The position numbers and the translations under genes are program-made. The notes under the pieces were generated by a model. That model was not told the DNA's origin. It saw only the letters and a list, made by a program, of their open reading frames with translations, and made no database searches. This document shows positions 1 to 6,799 of a stretch of DNA of 13,334 bases, in pieces. The first letter of the stretch is position 1; each line of letters begins with the position of its first letter. This DNA is from Spirochaetae bacterium HGW-Spirochaetae-9 (GTDB taxonomy: Bacteria > Spirochaetota > Spirochaetia > Treponematales > Rectinemataceae): positions 1-13,334 of the forward strand of contig PGXP01000010.1 in NCBI GenBank assembly GCA_002839205.1, written 5' to 3'.

Positions 1-470
1 GCCTTGCCTTGGCCACTGGCCTTGGGGCATTGGGAATTATGAAAGGGAATCCTGAAGAAGCCGTGAGGGAAGGTGCCCATGCCCTCTTCTTCCCCCATGG
101 CCTCGGTCATATGATCGGCTTGGATGTCCACGATATGGAAGGTTTGGGAGAAGACAATGTAGGGTATGGTGGGTTGGAACGCAGTCGACAATTCGGTCTT
201 CGTTCCCTGAGGCTTGCCAAACCCCTCATGCCGGGAATGGTACATTCTGTCGAGCCGGGGATCTATTTTATTCCCGGTCTCATCGATAAATGGGAAAGCC
301 TTGGCCTCGCCGGCACCCACATCGACTACGCCCAACTCCGCTTATGGCGGCACTGTGGGGGCATGCGCATTGAGGAAGACTGGCTCGTGATGAAGGACGG
401 TTGCCGCCGTCTGGGCCCCTTTATCGATAAAAGTCAGGAAGCGATCGAGATCGAGAGGAGCCGACAATGA
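1..470 (+). CDS. M24 metallopeptidase, prolidase / Xaa-Pro aminopeptidase type, C-terminal part
   Basis: This is the 3' end of a gene whose start lies left of the window; the open frame runs from base 3. The visible part is the pita-bread catalytic core of M24 peptidases, which cleave X-Pro bonds with a dinuclear metal centre, usually in the cytoplasm. The motif HGLGHMIGLDVHD supplies the metal-binding histidine, VEPGIYF the first glutamate and GGMRIEED the second. The stretch GLRSLRLAKPLMPGMVHSVE resembles the prolidase (PEPD) branch more than methionine aminopeptidase. The two upstream metal aspartates would lie outside the window. The stop TGA overlaps the ATG of the next gene (ATGA), so the two are probably co-transcribed and translationally coupled. 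Family assignment is firm; dipeptidase versus aminopeptidase is not settled. Confidence 0.9.
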   Translation, partial: LALATGLGALGIMKGNPEEAVREGAHALFFPHGLGHMIGLDVHDMEGLGEDNVGYGGLERSRQFGLRSLRLAKPLMPGMVHSVEPGIYFIPGLIDKWESLGLAGTHIDYAQLRLWRHCGGMRIEEDWLVMKDGCRRLGPFIDKSQEAIEIERSRQ

Positions 471-697
471 AGACAATCTACAGTTCTGCCTTCCAGGATG
501 ATGCCGTTGTCCTATTGAGTCTTTTGCACTCTGCGGGGATAGAGGGAGCGATAATGGCGGACAAGATGCACTCGATGAATCCTCTTTTTTCCTTTTCCTC
601 CATGGGCTTTGATATCATCGTGCCTGACGAGGCGGAGGAGGATGCCCTGGCGCTGGCCAAAGATTATCGTGAACGAAAGATAAAAAACCATCCTTGA
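467..697 (+). CDS. DUF2007-type small protein
   Basis: This 76-residue protein starts on the ATGA overlap with the peptidase gene; GAGAGGAGC just upstream serves as ribosome binding site. The pattern (MKTIYSSAFQDDAVVLLSLLHSAGIEG at the start, then FDIIVPDEAEEDALALAKDY at about residues 47-67) matches the ferredoxin-like DUF2007 family, described as putative signal-transducing proteins. The first strand and helix are followed by the conserved 'I.V...D...A..l' second half. It has no signal peptide or membrane segment, so it is probably cytoplasmic. Its biochemical role is unknown in the family. The close coupling to the M24 peptidase suggests only shared expression. Confidence 0.75.
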   Translation: MKTIYSSAFQDDAVVLLSLLHSAGIEGAIMADKMHSMNPLFSFSSMGFDIIVPDEAEEDALALAKDYRERKIKNHP

Positions 698-713
698 ATA
701 TTTATAAAATATT
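697..713. repeat. AT-only inverted repeat after the DUF2007 stop
   Basis: AATATTT (697-703), a three-base loop, then AAATATT (707-713) form a perfect 7-bp dyad that begins on the last base of the DUF2007 stop codon. It lies within the 34-bp gap before the HD-GYP gene. It is too AT-rich and lacks a U tract, so it is a poor intrinsic terminator. It could be an operator or chance in an AT-rich spacer. Confidence 0.3.
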
Positions 714-731
714 GTCTATTCTTGTTGCATA

Positions 732-1943
732 ATGAAAAGTCATGCTTTTAAAACAGTTGCAGGAATTTTTTTGATAGTATTTTTCACTATCGCGATCCTC
801 ACGACGACAAAAATTTCCCAGCGGGACACGCAGATCAAGGCGGCTCGAAGCAGCCTCAGGATGTTGCTCAACTTGCAGGCCGCAGGTCTCAACGACGGAT
901 ATTTCTCCTGGTCAGAGCTTCAGGATCTTGTCAAGTCCAATCAGCTATCCGAAGCGCTCCCCCTCCTCGAGGATGTCTATGAGGTCTATCCCCTTATCGA
1001 AAACATCACGATCCAGTCTGGCATCCCTCCCGAAGACTCTTTCAAGATTACGGGTTCCAATGCCTCGCTACGCCTGAACTTCGGCATCAAGGACGATTAC
1101 GGTTTCAATCCCCTCGATGGATGGATCGGCGTCGCCACCCTGGACGCGCAGAAACTCCTCGATGCCCTCCAGCCCGAGAGTCGATTGATAATCGATCCTG
1201 TCCGTGGCCGCAAGTTGGCCTTCGGCATCATGGTGAGCTTCGCCGATCCGCTTCTCCACTGGGTGGACTATCTCCTCATCCTCTCCATGAGCATTGCCAT
1301 AGGCTATGCGGTCTCGGCCTGGCTCTGGCGCAGGAATGCCGTCTTCTATGAGACGAAGGGTCTTGAGTCCATCATCTATCTATTCGAGCAGACAGAGCGA
1401 TTGTCCGCCAACCATTCGCGAAGGGTGGCGGCGCTCTCCGTTTTTCTCGGCGAAAAGCTGAACTACAAGGGCAAGAATCTCAGGAACCTCTACACCGCGG
1501 CCCTGCTCCATGATATCGGCAAAATAAGCGTCCCAACGCCTGTGCTCCTGAAGAATGGCCCTCTCGACGAGCAGGAGCAGAAATATATTGCTGCCCACCC
1601 CCTGGTTTCAGCCCGTATTCTCAGGAACTTCAAGGAGCTCGCGCATTTGAGCCCAGCCGTCCTTTACCATCATGAGCGGATGGATGGATCGGGATATCCC
1701 GAGGGACTCATGGGGAAAGACATCCCCGAGGATGCCAGGATCATCGCCGTGGTGGATGTCTTTGAAGCCCTCGTGGGCGAAAGGTCGTATCACCCTGCGA
1801 TACAGCCCGATGAGGCCTATGTCGTCATGCGTTCCATGCCACTCGACCAGAAAATCGTCGAGCTGTTGTGCGGCAGTTTTATCGATTTCCAGAAATTCCA
1901 GACTCCGAAATGGGTGCTGTCCTATCATCACCGTCTCGAATAG
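732..1943 (+). CDS. Membrane-anchored HD-GYP domain protein, putative cyclic-di-GMP phosphodiesterase
   Basis: The 403-residue protein has an N-terminal membrane anchor (about 8-25), an extracytoplasmic domain of about 145 residues, a second membrane segment (about 176-198) and a cytoplasmic HD-GYP domain (about 215-385). The domain keeps H228, the HD pair H260-D261 in LLHDIGK, H289, H313-H314 and the GYP triplet in DGSGYPEG at 321-323, plus D342. This is the family signature of enzymes that hydrolyse cyclic di-GMP, usually with a two- or three-iron centre. The residues between the membrane segments match no sensor domain I recognise; topology suggests they sense an external signal. No clear ribosome binding site precedes the ATG. 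TTGAAT (694-699), a 17-bp gap and TATTCT (717-722) form a weak possible promoter only about 10 bp from the start, so a near-leaderless message is possible. Its 3' end overlaps the convergent gene by 16 bp. Confidence 0.9.
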   Translation: MKSHAFKTVAGIFLIVFFTIAILTTTKISQRDTQIKAARSSLRMLLNLQAAGLNDGYFSWSELQDLVKSNQLSEALPLLEDVYEVYPLIENITIQSGIPPEDSFKITGSNASLRLNFGIKDDYGFNPLDGWIGVATLDAQKLLDALQPESRLIIDPVRGRKLAFGIMVSFADPLLHWVDYLLILSMSIAIGYAVSAWLWRRNAVFYETKGLESIIYLFEQTERLSANHSRRVAALSVFLGEKLNYKGKNLRNLYTAALLHDIGKISVPTPVLLKNGPLDEQEQKYIAAHPLVSARILRNFKELAHLSPAVLYHHERMDGSGYPEGLMGKDIPEDARIIAVVDVFEALVGERSYHPAIQPDEAYVVMRSMPLDQKIVELLCGSFIDFQKFQTPKWVLSYHHRLE

Positions 1944-3049
1944 ATCTCCGCTTTCTTGCGGCCATCCTTGTCTCTGTAGGGATTTCTGCTGTTTTTTATG
2001 AAGGCTTTGTAGGCTGCGCATGATGCGTAGTAGACATCGGGTCCCTTGAAGGTCGAGAACTCATCGCAGCGGAAAACCTCCAACAGATCGATGAAGCGGC
2101 TGTCCATGACAATATCGCTGACGCTGGAGATGGGGATTCGGGGCAGAGCCGCGGGCAGCATGTGCCAGCGGATCATAAAGGCGACATCGTCAACAATCCT
2201 GCTGGAAAACCCCAAAGTGCGGAGGAATCGCGCCGCCAGCCGGGCGCCGATCTCGGCGTGCTTGTCGAAGCGGCGGCCTTCACTCGATGCGGCGTGAGGC
2301 TTGCCTATGTCGTGGAGGAGAATGGCGAGGGAGACGGTGAGATCCAGCGACTTTCTGTAGCCCAGAGCCTCCATGGTGTGGGACCATCCTCCGCCTTCCG
2401 GGTGGCAGTCCTTGGCGTGGTCGACGAGGAGAAGGGCATCCAGGTCGGTCCAATAGGTCTTGATAAAGCCGCAATCCTTCAGAAAATCGAAGGCGGCGGC
2501 CGAGTGCTCGCCCTGCAGTATGAGGGAGAGCAGGTCTCTCTGCCAGAGAGGCGCTGCCTGCCTCGGCAAGGGTGCCATCGAGGCAGGTTGGGCATCGGCG
2601 CCTGCCTGAGGGTTCCGGATAGCCTGAAGCCGTGACACATAGAGGGCGGTTTCAAAGAGAGCGTTTTCGCCGCCTTCATTCTCAGGATTGAAGAGCCGTT
2701 CCTTCAGGGCTGGGTAGAGTGTCTGTGGATCATGAAATCTGCCATCGAGAGGGTTCCTGCGAAAATCGGTGAGAACCAACGATCCGAGATTTTTCTTGTG
2801 TACCGTATCCACGCAGAGAAAGCGGGCTTCAAAGCCGGCCGTTTCGGCGCCAAGACTGGCATCGGCGTAGGGCAGAGAAGGATATTCAAGTTTTTCGAAA
2901 TTTCTGGCGAGATCGACGATGCTACCTTCCACGAGATAGAAACCTATAGGGCTCTTCATCACATGGCCGATGTAAGCATCGATGGCGGTGAGGCCATATT
3001 CCCAGCAGGGAATGCCGGCGTGGTTCAGGGTGGCGGCGATATCTGTCAT
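1928..3049 (-). CDS. HD-domain protein resembling a CCA-adding enzyme with degenerate nucleotidyltransferase head
   Basis: The second half of this 373-residue protein is an HD domain like that following the head of bacterial tRNA nucleotidyltransferases. It shows H224, LAILLHDIGKPHA with H246-D247, DKHAEIGA with H263, RWH at 294-296 and D329, so the metal site looks intact. The N-terminal third has only echoes of the class II polymerase-beta-type head: FYLVEGSIVDL (38-48) stands where YLVGGAVRDL is expected, and RRNPLDGRFHDP (97-108) recalls the NAMAYDP...G...DP segment. The GG and RD residues and the catalytic DxD are not visible. I infer a phosphohydrolase that descends from, or mimics, a CCA enzyme and can no longer add nucleotides. 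It starts on an ATGA overlap with the upstream PH-like gene. A full, functional CCA enzyme would have to be elsewhere in the genome. Confidence 0.7.
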   Translation of the reverse strand: MTDIAATLNHAGIPCWEYGLTAIDAYIGHVMKSPIGFYLVEGSIVDLARNFEKLEYPSLPYADASLGAETAGFEARFLCVDTVHKKNLGSLVLTDFRRNPLDGRFHDPQTLYPALKERLFNPENEGGENALFETALYVSRLQAIRNPQAGADAQPASMAPLPRQAAPLWQRDLLSLILQGEHSAAAFDFLKDCGFIKTYWTDLDALLLVDHAKDCHPEGGGWSHTMEALGYRKSLDLTVSLAILLHDIGKPHAASSEGRRFDKHAEIGARLAARFLRTLGFSSRIVDDVAFMIRWHMLPAALPRIPISSVSDIVMDSRFIDLLEVFRCDEFSTFKGPDVYYASCAAYKAFIKNSRNPYRDKDGRKKAEIYSRR

Positions 3050-3471
3050 TGTGCCTGAATCGATGCGTGAAGCCTGGCGAGGATGTCGCTTTTCGGGTCG
3101 GCGGCGAATCTCGCTTCCTTCTCCTTGCCATCGTGCTGGTAGGACACCGTGAAGGCGCAGAAAGGGGTGCCAAAGAGGAAGTCGAGGAATTTTTTGGGCG
3201 GAAGGCTGATCCTGTTGATGGAAGAATAGGGTATCACGAGGTCGTCCTCGCTCCTGGAGGGAACGGCAGACGACGACGCTTTGAATATCGACGCGAACCA
3301 GTTTTCGCTCGGCGTCTTTCTGAAACGGAGCCCTGAAGGAGAGAGGACGAGAAGTCCCCAGTCGCTTCTGTCCTTTGGTGAGGGGAAATACTGCCCCATC
3401 GTCCTGCAGAGCGCTTTTTCGCCCGTCTCCTTCTCGAAACCGGCCCAGAAGGCTTCTACACTCGCGTCCAT
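3046..3471 (-). CDS. Hypothetical protein, possible PH-like domain
   Basis: I do not recognise this 141-residue protein as a named family. From residue 38 the pattern is that of a small beta-rich domain resembling bacterial PH-like folds: WGLLVLSPSGLRFRK, then LVIPYSSINRISLPP, then FCAFTVSYQHDGKEKEARF, ending in a helix (DPKSDILARLHASIQ). The strand order and 'I.Y..I..I' turn are typical of PH/GRAM-like proteins, but this rests on pattern only. No signal peptide or membrane span is present. The start is supported by AAAGAGGTGGAG just upstream. A good -10-like TATAGT on the minus strand (plus-strand 3490-3495) would give a very short leader, but no matching -35 is visible. It is coupled by ATGA overlap to the HD-domain gene downstream, so the two probably act or are expressed together. 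Confidence 0.6.
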   Translation of the reverse strand: MDASVEAFWAGFEKETGEKALCRTMGQYFPSPKDRSDWGLLVLSPSGLRFRKTPSENWFASIFKASSSAVPSRSEDDLVIPYSSINRISLPPKKFLDFLFGTPFCAFTVSYQHDGKEKEARFAADPKSDILARLHASIQAQ

Positions 3472-3530
3472 CGCTCCACCTCTTTCCGGACTATAGCATG
3501 AGTCGACATCCTATGCAGTACCCATCGCCA

Positions 3531-3541
3531 ATTGTCACAAT
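3531..3541. promoter_or_regulatory. Small dyad in the divergent spacer (possible operator)
   Basis: ATTGT-C-ACAAT is a perfect 5-bp dyad around one base, extended imperfectly to GCCAATTGT/ACAATGGC. It lies in the 97-bp spacer between the divergent PH-like gene and the DMT transporter. It could be an operator for either gene. No second copy was found in the window, so support is weak. Confidence 0.25.
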
Positions 3542-3547
3542 GGCATT

Positions 3548-3568
3548 GGAGGTGCTACTGTCGCCTCC
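3548..3568 (+). promoter_or_regulatory. Hairpin containing the Shine-Dalgarno, directly before the transporter ATG
   Basis: GGAGGTG (3548-3554), a seven-base loop and CGCCTCC (3562-3568) can pair as a 7-bp stem with one G-U pair. The GGAGG is the only plausible ribosome binding site for the downstream ATG at 3569, yet it lies 16 bases away and would be buried in the stem. The pairing could restrain translation, or folding could bring the site closer. The structure was read by eye and no energy was computed. Confidence 0.4.
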
Positions 3569-4495
3569 ATGAACCGGACACTATCCATCGCCGCCGGCGT
3601 AGGCTATGCGACGATTTTCGGCTTTTCCTTCCTTGTCACCAAGGATGCCCTCGATATTCTCGATCCGATGGAACTCATCTTCGCGCGGTTTCTCTTGGCC
3701 GCCGTCGTCATGAGCCTCCTGGCGGCGACGAGGCTGGTGAAGCTCGATTACAGGGGCAAGAAGCCCGTCATACTGCTCCTTACCTGCCTGTTTCAGCCAG
3801 TGCTGTATTTTATCTTCGAAACCTACGGCGTAAGAGAATCGGCCACGAGCACGGCGGGCATAATTCTCGGGGCATTGCCCGCCGTCGTCGCCATTCTTGG
3901 CGTCTTCATGCTCAAGGAAAAGACGACGCCTCTGCAGTCATTGGGCTTGGGACTCTCTATAGCGGGCGTGGCCATCGTCGTCCTTGTTGGTTCGCGGGCT
4001 CAAGGGGGAGGGGAGGGGACGCTGCGCGGCGCCCTTTTCCTGATCGGCTCCATGTTCAGCGCGGCATTTTTCAATATACTCTCACGGAAGGCTTCGCGAC
4101 AGTTCAGCGATTTTGAGCGCACCTTTGTCATGATGTGGACTGGAGCCCTGGTCTTTGGCTGTATAGTCTTCGTTAAATCTTTCTGGCCAGGGGCCGATAC
4201 CCTGTCATCCGGATCGCTGTGGGCGCGCACCTCCTCCGTGTGGCCTTCGATCGCCTACCTGGGAATTCTCTCCTCAGTTCTTGCCTTTTTCTTCATCAAC
4301 TACACCCTCACGAGGCTTAAGGCCTCGCAGAGTGCGGTTTTCACCAATCTCGTCACCGTGATAACGGTGGCGGCTGGCGTCGTGATCCGCAAGGAAGGCT
4401 TTGACCTCCTCCAGGGCCTGGGTGCCATCATCATCATTGCGGGGGTATGGACGGCGAACCTTCCAGGATCCGACGCACGATCCAGCTCGCCATGA
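3569..4495 (+). CDS. DMT superfamily (EamA) membrane transporter
   Basis: This 308-residue, strongly hydrophobic protein has about ten membrane helices arranged as two related halves (roughly residues 5-145 and 150-300), the layout of EamA-type drug/metabolite exporters. Typical features include the first-helix start GYATIFGFSFLVTKDAL, the helix-end PMELIFARFLLAAVVM, the MLKEKTTPLQSLGLGLSIAGVAIV segment that closes half one, and the matching QGLGAIIIIAGVWTANL that closes half two. The substrate cannot be told from sequence; relatives export amino acids, sugars or other metabolites. The ATG at 3569 is the only sensible start because no in-frame start codon lies between it and GGAGG; the next in-frame Met is at residue 34. 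The C-terminal 62 bp overlap the convergent tcdA gene. Confidence 0.85.
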   Translation: MNRTLSIAAGVGYATIFGFSFLVTKDALDILDPMELIFARFLLAAVVMSLLAATRLVKLDYRGKKPVILLLTCLFQPVLYFIFETYGVRESATSTAGIILGALPAVVAILGVFMLKEKTTPLQSLGLGLSIAGVAIVVLVGSRAQGGGEGTLRGALFLIGSMFSAAFFNILSRKASRQFSDFERTFVMMWTGALVFGCIVFVKSFWPGADTLSSGSLWARTSSVWPSIAYLGILSSVLAFFFINYTLTRLKASQSAVFTNLVTVITVAAGVVIRKEGFDLLQGLGAIIIIAGVWTANLPGSDARSSSP

Positions 4496-5240
4496 TGTGC
4501 CCGGCGACCTGAGGGACGAAGGGACTCGAGCCTTGCACCATTCGCCGTCTCCCTTTGGGGCTGGCCGGATCCACCTGGGCTTCCGCCGCGGCATCTGTCG
4601 CGGCCGATGCCACTATGGAATCGTGCGCCGGAAGCACCGGCTTCACGGGCGGCTCATCCGACCAGACGACGGGAAAATCGGACTCGATACCCCTATGCCT
4701 CAGCCTCGTGCGTACGCTCTTTGCGAGGGGACAGCCTGAAGTGTCCCATATACTCCCCAGCTTGAGCCGCTCCGGAGCGAGCCTTCCCGCCGTCCCCATG
4801 CTCGAGATGAAGGGCAGTCCTCGCCCGCAGAGCTCGGCGATGAGGCCCACCTTCGCGTTGAGCGAGTCGACGCAGTCGGCGTGGAAGCCAATCTTGTCGT
4901 CAACGATGCTGTGGCTGTCCTCTCCGCTAAAAAAAATCTTTTCTGTCTCTATCGAAACGGCTGGATTCACTTCCAGGGCAAAGCGCAGGAAGGCTTCGGT
5001 CTTGGCTATGCCCACCGTGGAGGTGTAGCCGAAATAGAGCCGGTTGAGATTGGTCAGATCTACGGTGTCGAAGTCGATCACGCGAAGATGTCCCACCCCG
5101 GCACGCACGAGATCCATGGCGCAGGCTGCCCCCACGCCACCCAAGCCGTAGACAGAGACGCTGGCACCAGCCAGGGCTGAAATCCCCGCTTCTCCGATGA
5201 GTATTTCCATCCTGTCGCTGAATCGATGTTTGTCAGTCAT
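4434..5240 (-). CDS. tcdA: tRNA threonylcarbamoyladenosine dehydratase (TcdA/CsdL family)
   Basis: TcdA uses ATP to dehydrate t6A37 of ANN-decoding tRNAs to its cyclic form, and belongs to the ThiF/MoeB/E1-like family. In this 268-residue protein the Rossmann glycine loop YGLGGVGA is at 31-38, RVIDFDTVDLTNLNR at 53-67 carries the acidic residues and the Asn-Arg pair that position ATP, K80 follows, and DCVDSLNAK is at 122-130. GCPLAKSVRTRLRHRGI (169-185) resembles the family's 'DPLA...R..L...GI' segment. An in-frame TTG seven codons earlier (5261) is possible, but I chose ATG 5240 because AGGA stands eight bases before it and it falls just after the tatD stop (5245). It is therefore co-transcribed with the TatD gene, a pairing that makes sense for nucleic-acid housekeeping. 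Sulfurtransferase partners CsdA/CsdE are not in view. Confidence 0.85.
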   Translation of the reverse strand: MTDKHRFSDRMEILIGEAGISALAGASVSVYGLGGVGAACAMDLVRAGVGHLRVIDFDTVDLTNLNRLYFGYTSTVGIAKTEAFLRFALEVNPAVSIETEKIFFSGEDSHSIVDDKIGFHADCVDSLNAKVGLIAELCGRGLPFISSMGTAGRLAPERLKLGSIWDTSGCPLAKSVRTRLRHRGIESDFPVVWSDEPPVKPVLPAHDSIVASAATDAAAEAQVDPASPKGRRRMVQGSSPFVPQVAGHIMASWIVRRILEGSPSIPPQ

Positions 5241-5244
5241 ATCT

Positions 5245-6021
5245 TCATTCCTGGATGCCAAAAGCCTTGTTGAAATTATCCCTGAGGCGAAGCCTCATCG
5301 CCTCGGGATCGACCTGCCTGATGGCCGCTATGGTATCGGCGACGGCGATGACGAGGTCGGGCCCTGTCCATGTCGCGCCGGCCGGGGGCTGCCATGGAGC
5401 GTCTGTTTCGGACAGTATCCTGTCTTCGGGTATGGCCGCGCAGCTCTCGAAGGCATGCTTCGCCGACCTTAAAAGCGTTGTGCCGAAGGAAAAATAGGCG
5501 GGAACGCCTTTTTTTAGGAATGCCTGGGCATCCTGGGCTCTGCCCGGCCAGCCATGGAAAATCAGGGCGGGCAGGCGCTTCATCGCAGCGCCATAGCCTA
5601 AAAGTATATCCATAGCCTTCCTCGAATGGACAAGAAGGGGCAAGCCCCTGCCGACGGCGAGGGAAAGCTGGAGCTCGAAGGCTATCCTCTGTCGCTTGAG
5701 GTTCTGGTCGTTCCGGACGCGTTCCGGCCTGTCGCCGAAGAAATCGAAGCCAGCTTCGCCTATGAAACCTATCCTGCCGCCAGCCACTAGGGTGGACAGG
5801 AAGGCGGCAGTATCATCCCGAACCCCTTGAGGATGTATGCCGAAACCGGCAATGGTCGACGGTAACCCCGCGCGTAGTGCCTCCGATCGCTCGAACTCCG
5901 CGATGTCGTGCGATACGACGGCGCCCCGCCAGTCTGGACCAGGAATGCGTGGGGCGAAATCAGGATCCCTTTCGAAGAGGTCGACGAGGTGGAGGTGAGC
6001 GTCGCTGTGCACAAAAACCAT
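5245..6021 (-). CDS. TatD family metal-dependent hydrolase (DNase-like)
   Basis: The 258-residue protein has the length and metal ligands of TatD enzymes, TIM-barrel phosphodiesterases with 3'-5' exonuclease or related activity on DNA or RNA. The ligands are H9 and H11 in DAHLHL, E89 in FIGEAGFDFF, H132 in LLVHSRKA, H156 in IFHGWPG and D207 in LSETDAPW; GIHP at 61-64 is also typical. It has no signal peptide, so it acts in the cytoplasm. The start is placed at the ATG because the first metal motif begins only seven residues later, although no clear Shine-Dalgarno precedes it. It is the first gene of a leftward pair with tcdA, four bases apart. A perfect -35 TTGACA about 83 bp upstream supports a promoter of its own. 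Which of the several TatD paralogues it represents cannot be told. Confidence 0.87.
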   Translation of the reverse strand: MVFVHSDAHLHLVDLFERDPDFAPRIPGPDWRGAVVSHDIAEFERSEALRAGLPSTIAGFGIHPQGVRDDTAAFLSTLVAGGRIGFIGEAGFDFFGDRPERVRNDQNLKRQRIAFELQLSLAVGRGLPLLVHSRKAMDILLGYGAAMKRLPALIFHGWPGRAQDAQAFLKKGVPAYFSFGTTLLRSAKHAFESCAAIPEDRILSETDAPWQPPAGATWTGPDLVIAVADTIAAIRQVDPEAMRLRLRDNFNKAFGIQE

Positions 6022-6079
6022 TGTTGCCGATGCTGCTCAGGCGGTCAATGGTCGCGGCATCCTTGGGGCCATTGTCGAA

Positions 6080-6109
6080 AAAATAAAAAAAAATAAAAAA
6101 ATTTGTCAA
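6080..6109 (-). promoter_or_regulatory. Putative promoter for the tatD-tcdA operon
   Basis: On the minus strand TTGACA (plus 6104-6109) is followed after 18 bp by TATTTT (plus 6080-6085). The -35 is perfect and the -10 matches four of six. The spacer is almost pure T/A. Transcription would begin near 6073, giving a leader of about 50 bases to the TatD ATG. Confidence 0.5.
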
Positions 6110-6114
6110 AACTA

Positions 6115-6143
6115 TTGAAAAATAAAATGCGATAGCATATATT
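6115..6143 (+). promoter_or_regulatory. Sigma-70-type promoter for the PadR operon
   Basis: TTGAAA (6115-6120), exactly 17 bp, then TATATT (6138-6143) is a strong housekeeping promoter match. A-tracts at 6078-6101 lie immediately upstream where an UP element would be. Initiation near 6150 gives a leader of about 29 bases containing AAAAGGAGAG, an excellent ribosome binding site before the ATG at 6179. Confidence 0.7.
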
Positions 6144-6147
6144 ATGC
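6135..6147. promoter_or_regulatory. Palindrome on the -10 box, candidate PadR operator
   Basis: GCATA-TAT-TATGC is a perfect 5-bp dyad around three bases, and it covers the -10 box of the operon promoter. A repressor bound here would block RNA polymerase. PadR proteins commonly repress their own operon through AT-rich dyads, so autoregulation is a natural inference, but no binding evidence exists in the sequence itself. Confidence 0.45.
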
Positions 6148-6178
6148 AATACAAGGTATTCTTGAAAAGGAGAGAACT

Positions 6179-6430
6179 ATGGAAGCGATTCTTGTGGACG
6201 TGAAGCGCGCGATGCGGTCACTCCAGAGAACGATGCACGCGGTTTCCGGTGCATTGCTCCATGGCGTCGATTCTCTGTTTCGAAAAGCCGGCCGATACAG
6301 AGCGCGCCCTTACAGGGCGATCGGGGGCGGATTCGAGACGAGCGACGTCTATGGCAGGAAGGGAAGGGCAGATATATACTCGAGCAGGGAGATGGCCAGG
6401 TTTTACGGAAGGATGACCTGGTATCCTTGA
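6179..6430 (+). CDS. Unrecognised 83-residue basic protein
   Basis: I do not recognise this protein. Its reality is supported by a good promoter, an ideal Shine-Dalgarno (AAAAGGAGAG, six bases from the ATG) and a 12-bp gap to the PadR gene, which make it the first gene of a three-gene operon. The first 36 residues are probably an amphipathic helix (VKRAMRSLQRTMHAVSG followed by ALLHGVDSLFRKAG). The rest is rich in Arg, Tyr and Gly (YRARPYRAIGGGF, then EMARFYGRMTWYP at the end), and the net charge is clearly positive. There is no signal peptide or membrane span. It could bind nucleic acid or a membrane surface, or partner the HAAS-DUF4097 protein; none of these is shown. Confidence 0.6.
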   Translation: MEAILVDVKRAMRSLQRTMHAVSGALLHGVDSLFRKAGRYRARPYRAIGGGFETSDVYGRKGRADIYSSREMARFYGRMTWYP

Positions 6431-6442
6431 AAGGAAACGCTC

Positions 6443-6799
6443 ATGGATGCATCAGCCGAACTTTTTGAAAAATGGAAGAGCCAGTTCAGGAAGGGCTTCC
6501 TGGAACTGTGCATACTCGAGCTCCTTCGCGCCGGCGGGCGCAGCTATGGGCTCGAGATGATGGAAAGCCTCAGGACGATCGGCATCGAGGTATCCGAGGG
6601 AACCCTCTACCCCCTTCTGATGCGGATGACGAAGGATGGAAGCATCGCTTCCGCCTGGGAAACCCCCGATGTCGGGCATCCACGCAAGTACTACAGCATC
6701 ACGGCCTTCGGCTCCACGTTGCTTTCGGCCATGCTGGAGGAATACGATAGAAGCGAACGCGCCCGCGAGCGGATTTCGGGCGGAGGGAAGGGGCTATGA
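6443..6799 (+). CDS. PadR family transcriptional regulator
   Basis: The 118-residue protein is a compact PadR-type winged-helix repressor. The DNA-binding part runs from RKGFLELCILELLRAGGRSYGLEM through SEGTLYPLLMRMTKDGSIAS, and the wing is signalled by GHPRKYYSITAFG, a family hallmark. A short C-terminal helix (LLSAMLEEYDRSERARERI) would form the dimer contact. AAAGGAAACG lies just upstream of the ATG. Its stop overlaps the start of the next gene (ATGA), so the two are translationally coupled. PadR genes beside HAAS-domain (formerly DUF1700) genes form a widespread module in bacteria, in which the partner is thought to work with or against the repressor. The palindrome on the operon promoter suggests self-repression. 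Confidence 0.88.
   Translation: MDASAELFEKWKSQFRKGFLELCILELLRAGGRSYGLEMMESLRTIGIEVSEGTLYPLLMRMTKDGSIASAWETPDVGHPRKYYSITAFGSTLLSAMLEEYDRSERARERISGGGKGL

Noticed and set aside
1608..2021. Minus-strand frame across the HD-GYP 3' end
   Set aside because: It is antisense to the conserved HD-GYP motifs and has no recognisable content or start signal.
3532..4116. Overlapping 194-residue plus-strand open frame
   Set aside because: It is out of frame with the EamA transporter, has low-complexity Arg-rich composition and no family resemblance.
6046..6074. CAATGG/CCATTG inverted repeat followed by an A run as a terminator
   Set aside because: The stem is only 6 bp with a 17-base loop, and the A run would give A, not U, after the stem on the plus strand; on the minus strand the T run comes before the stem.
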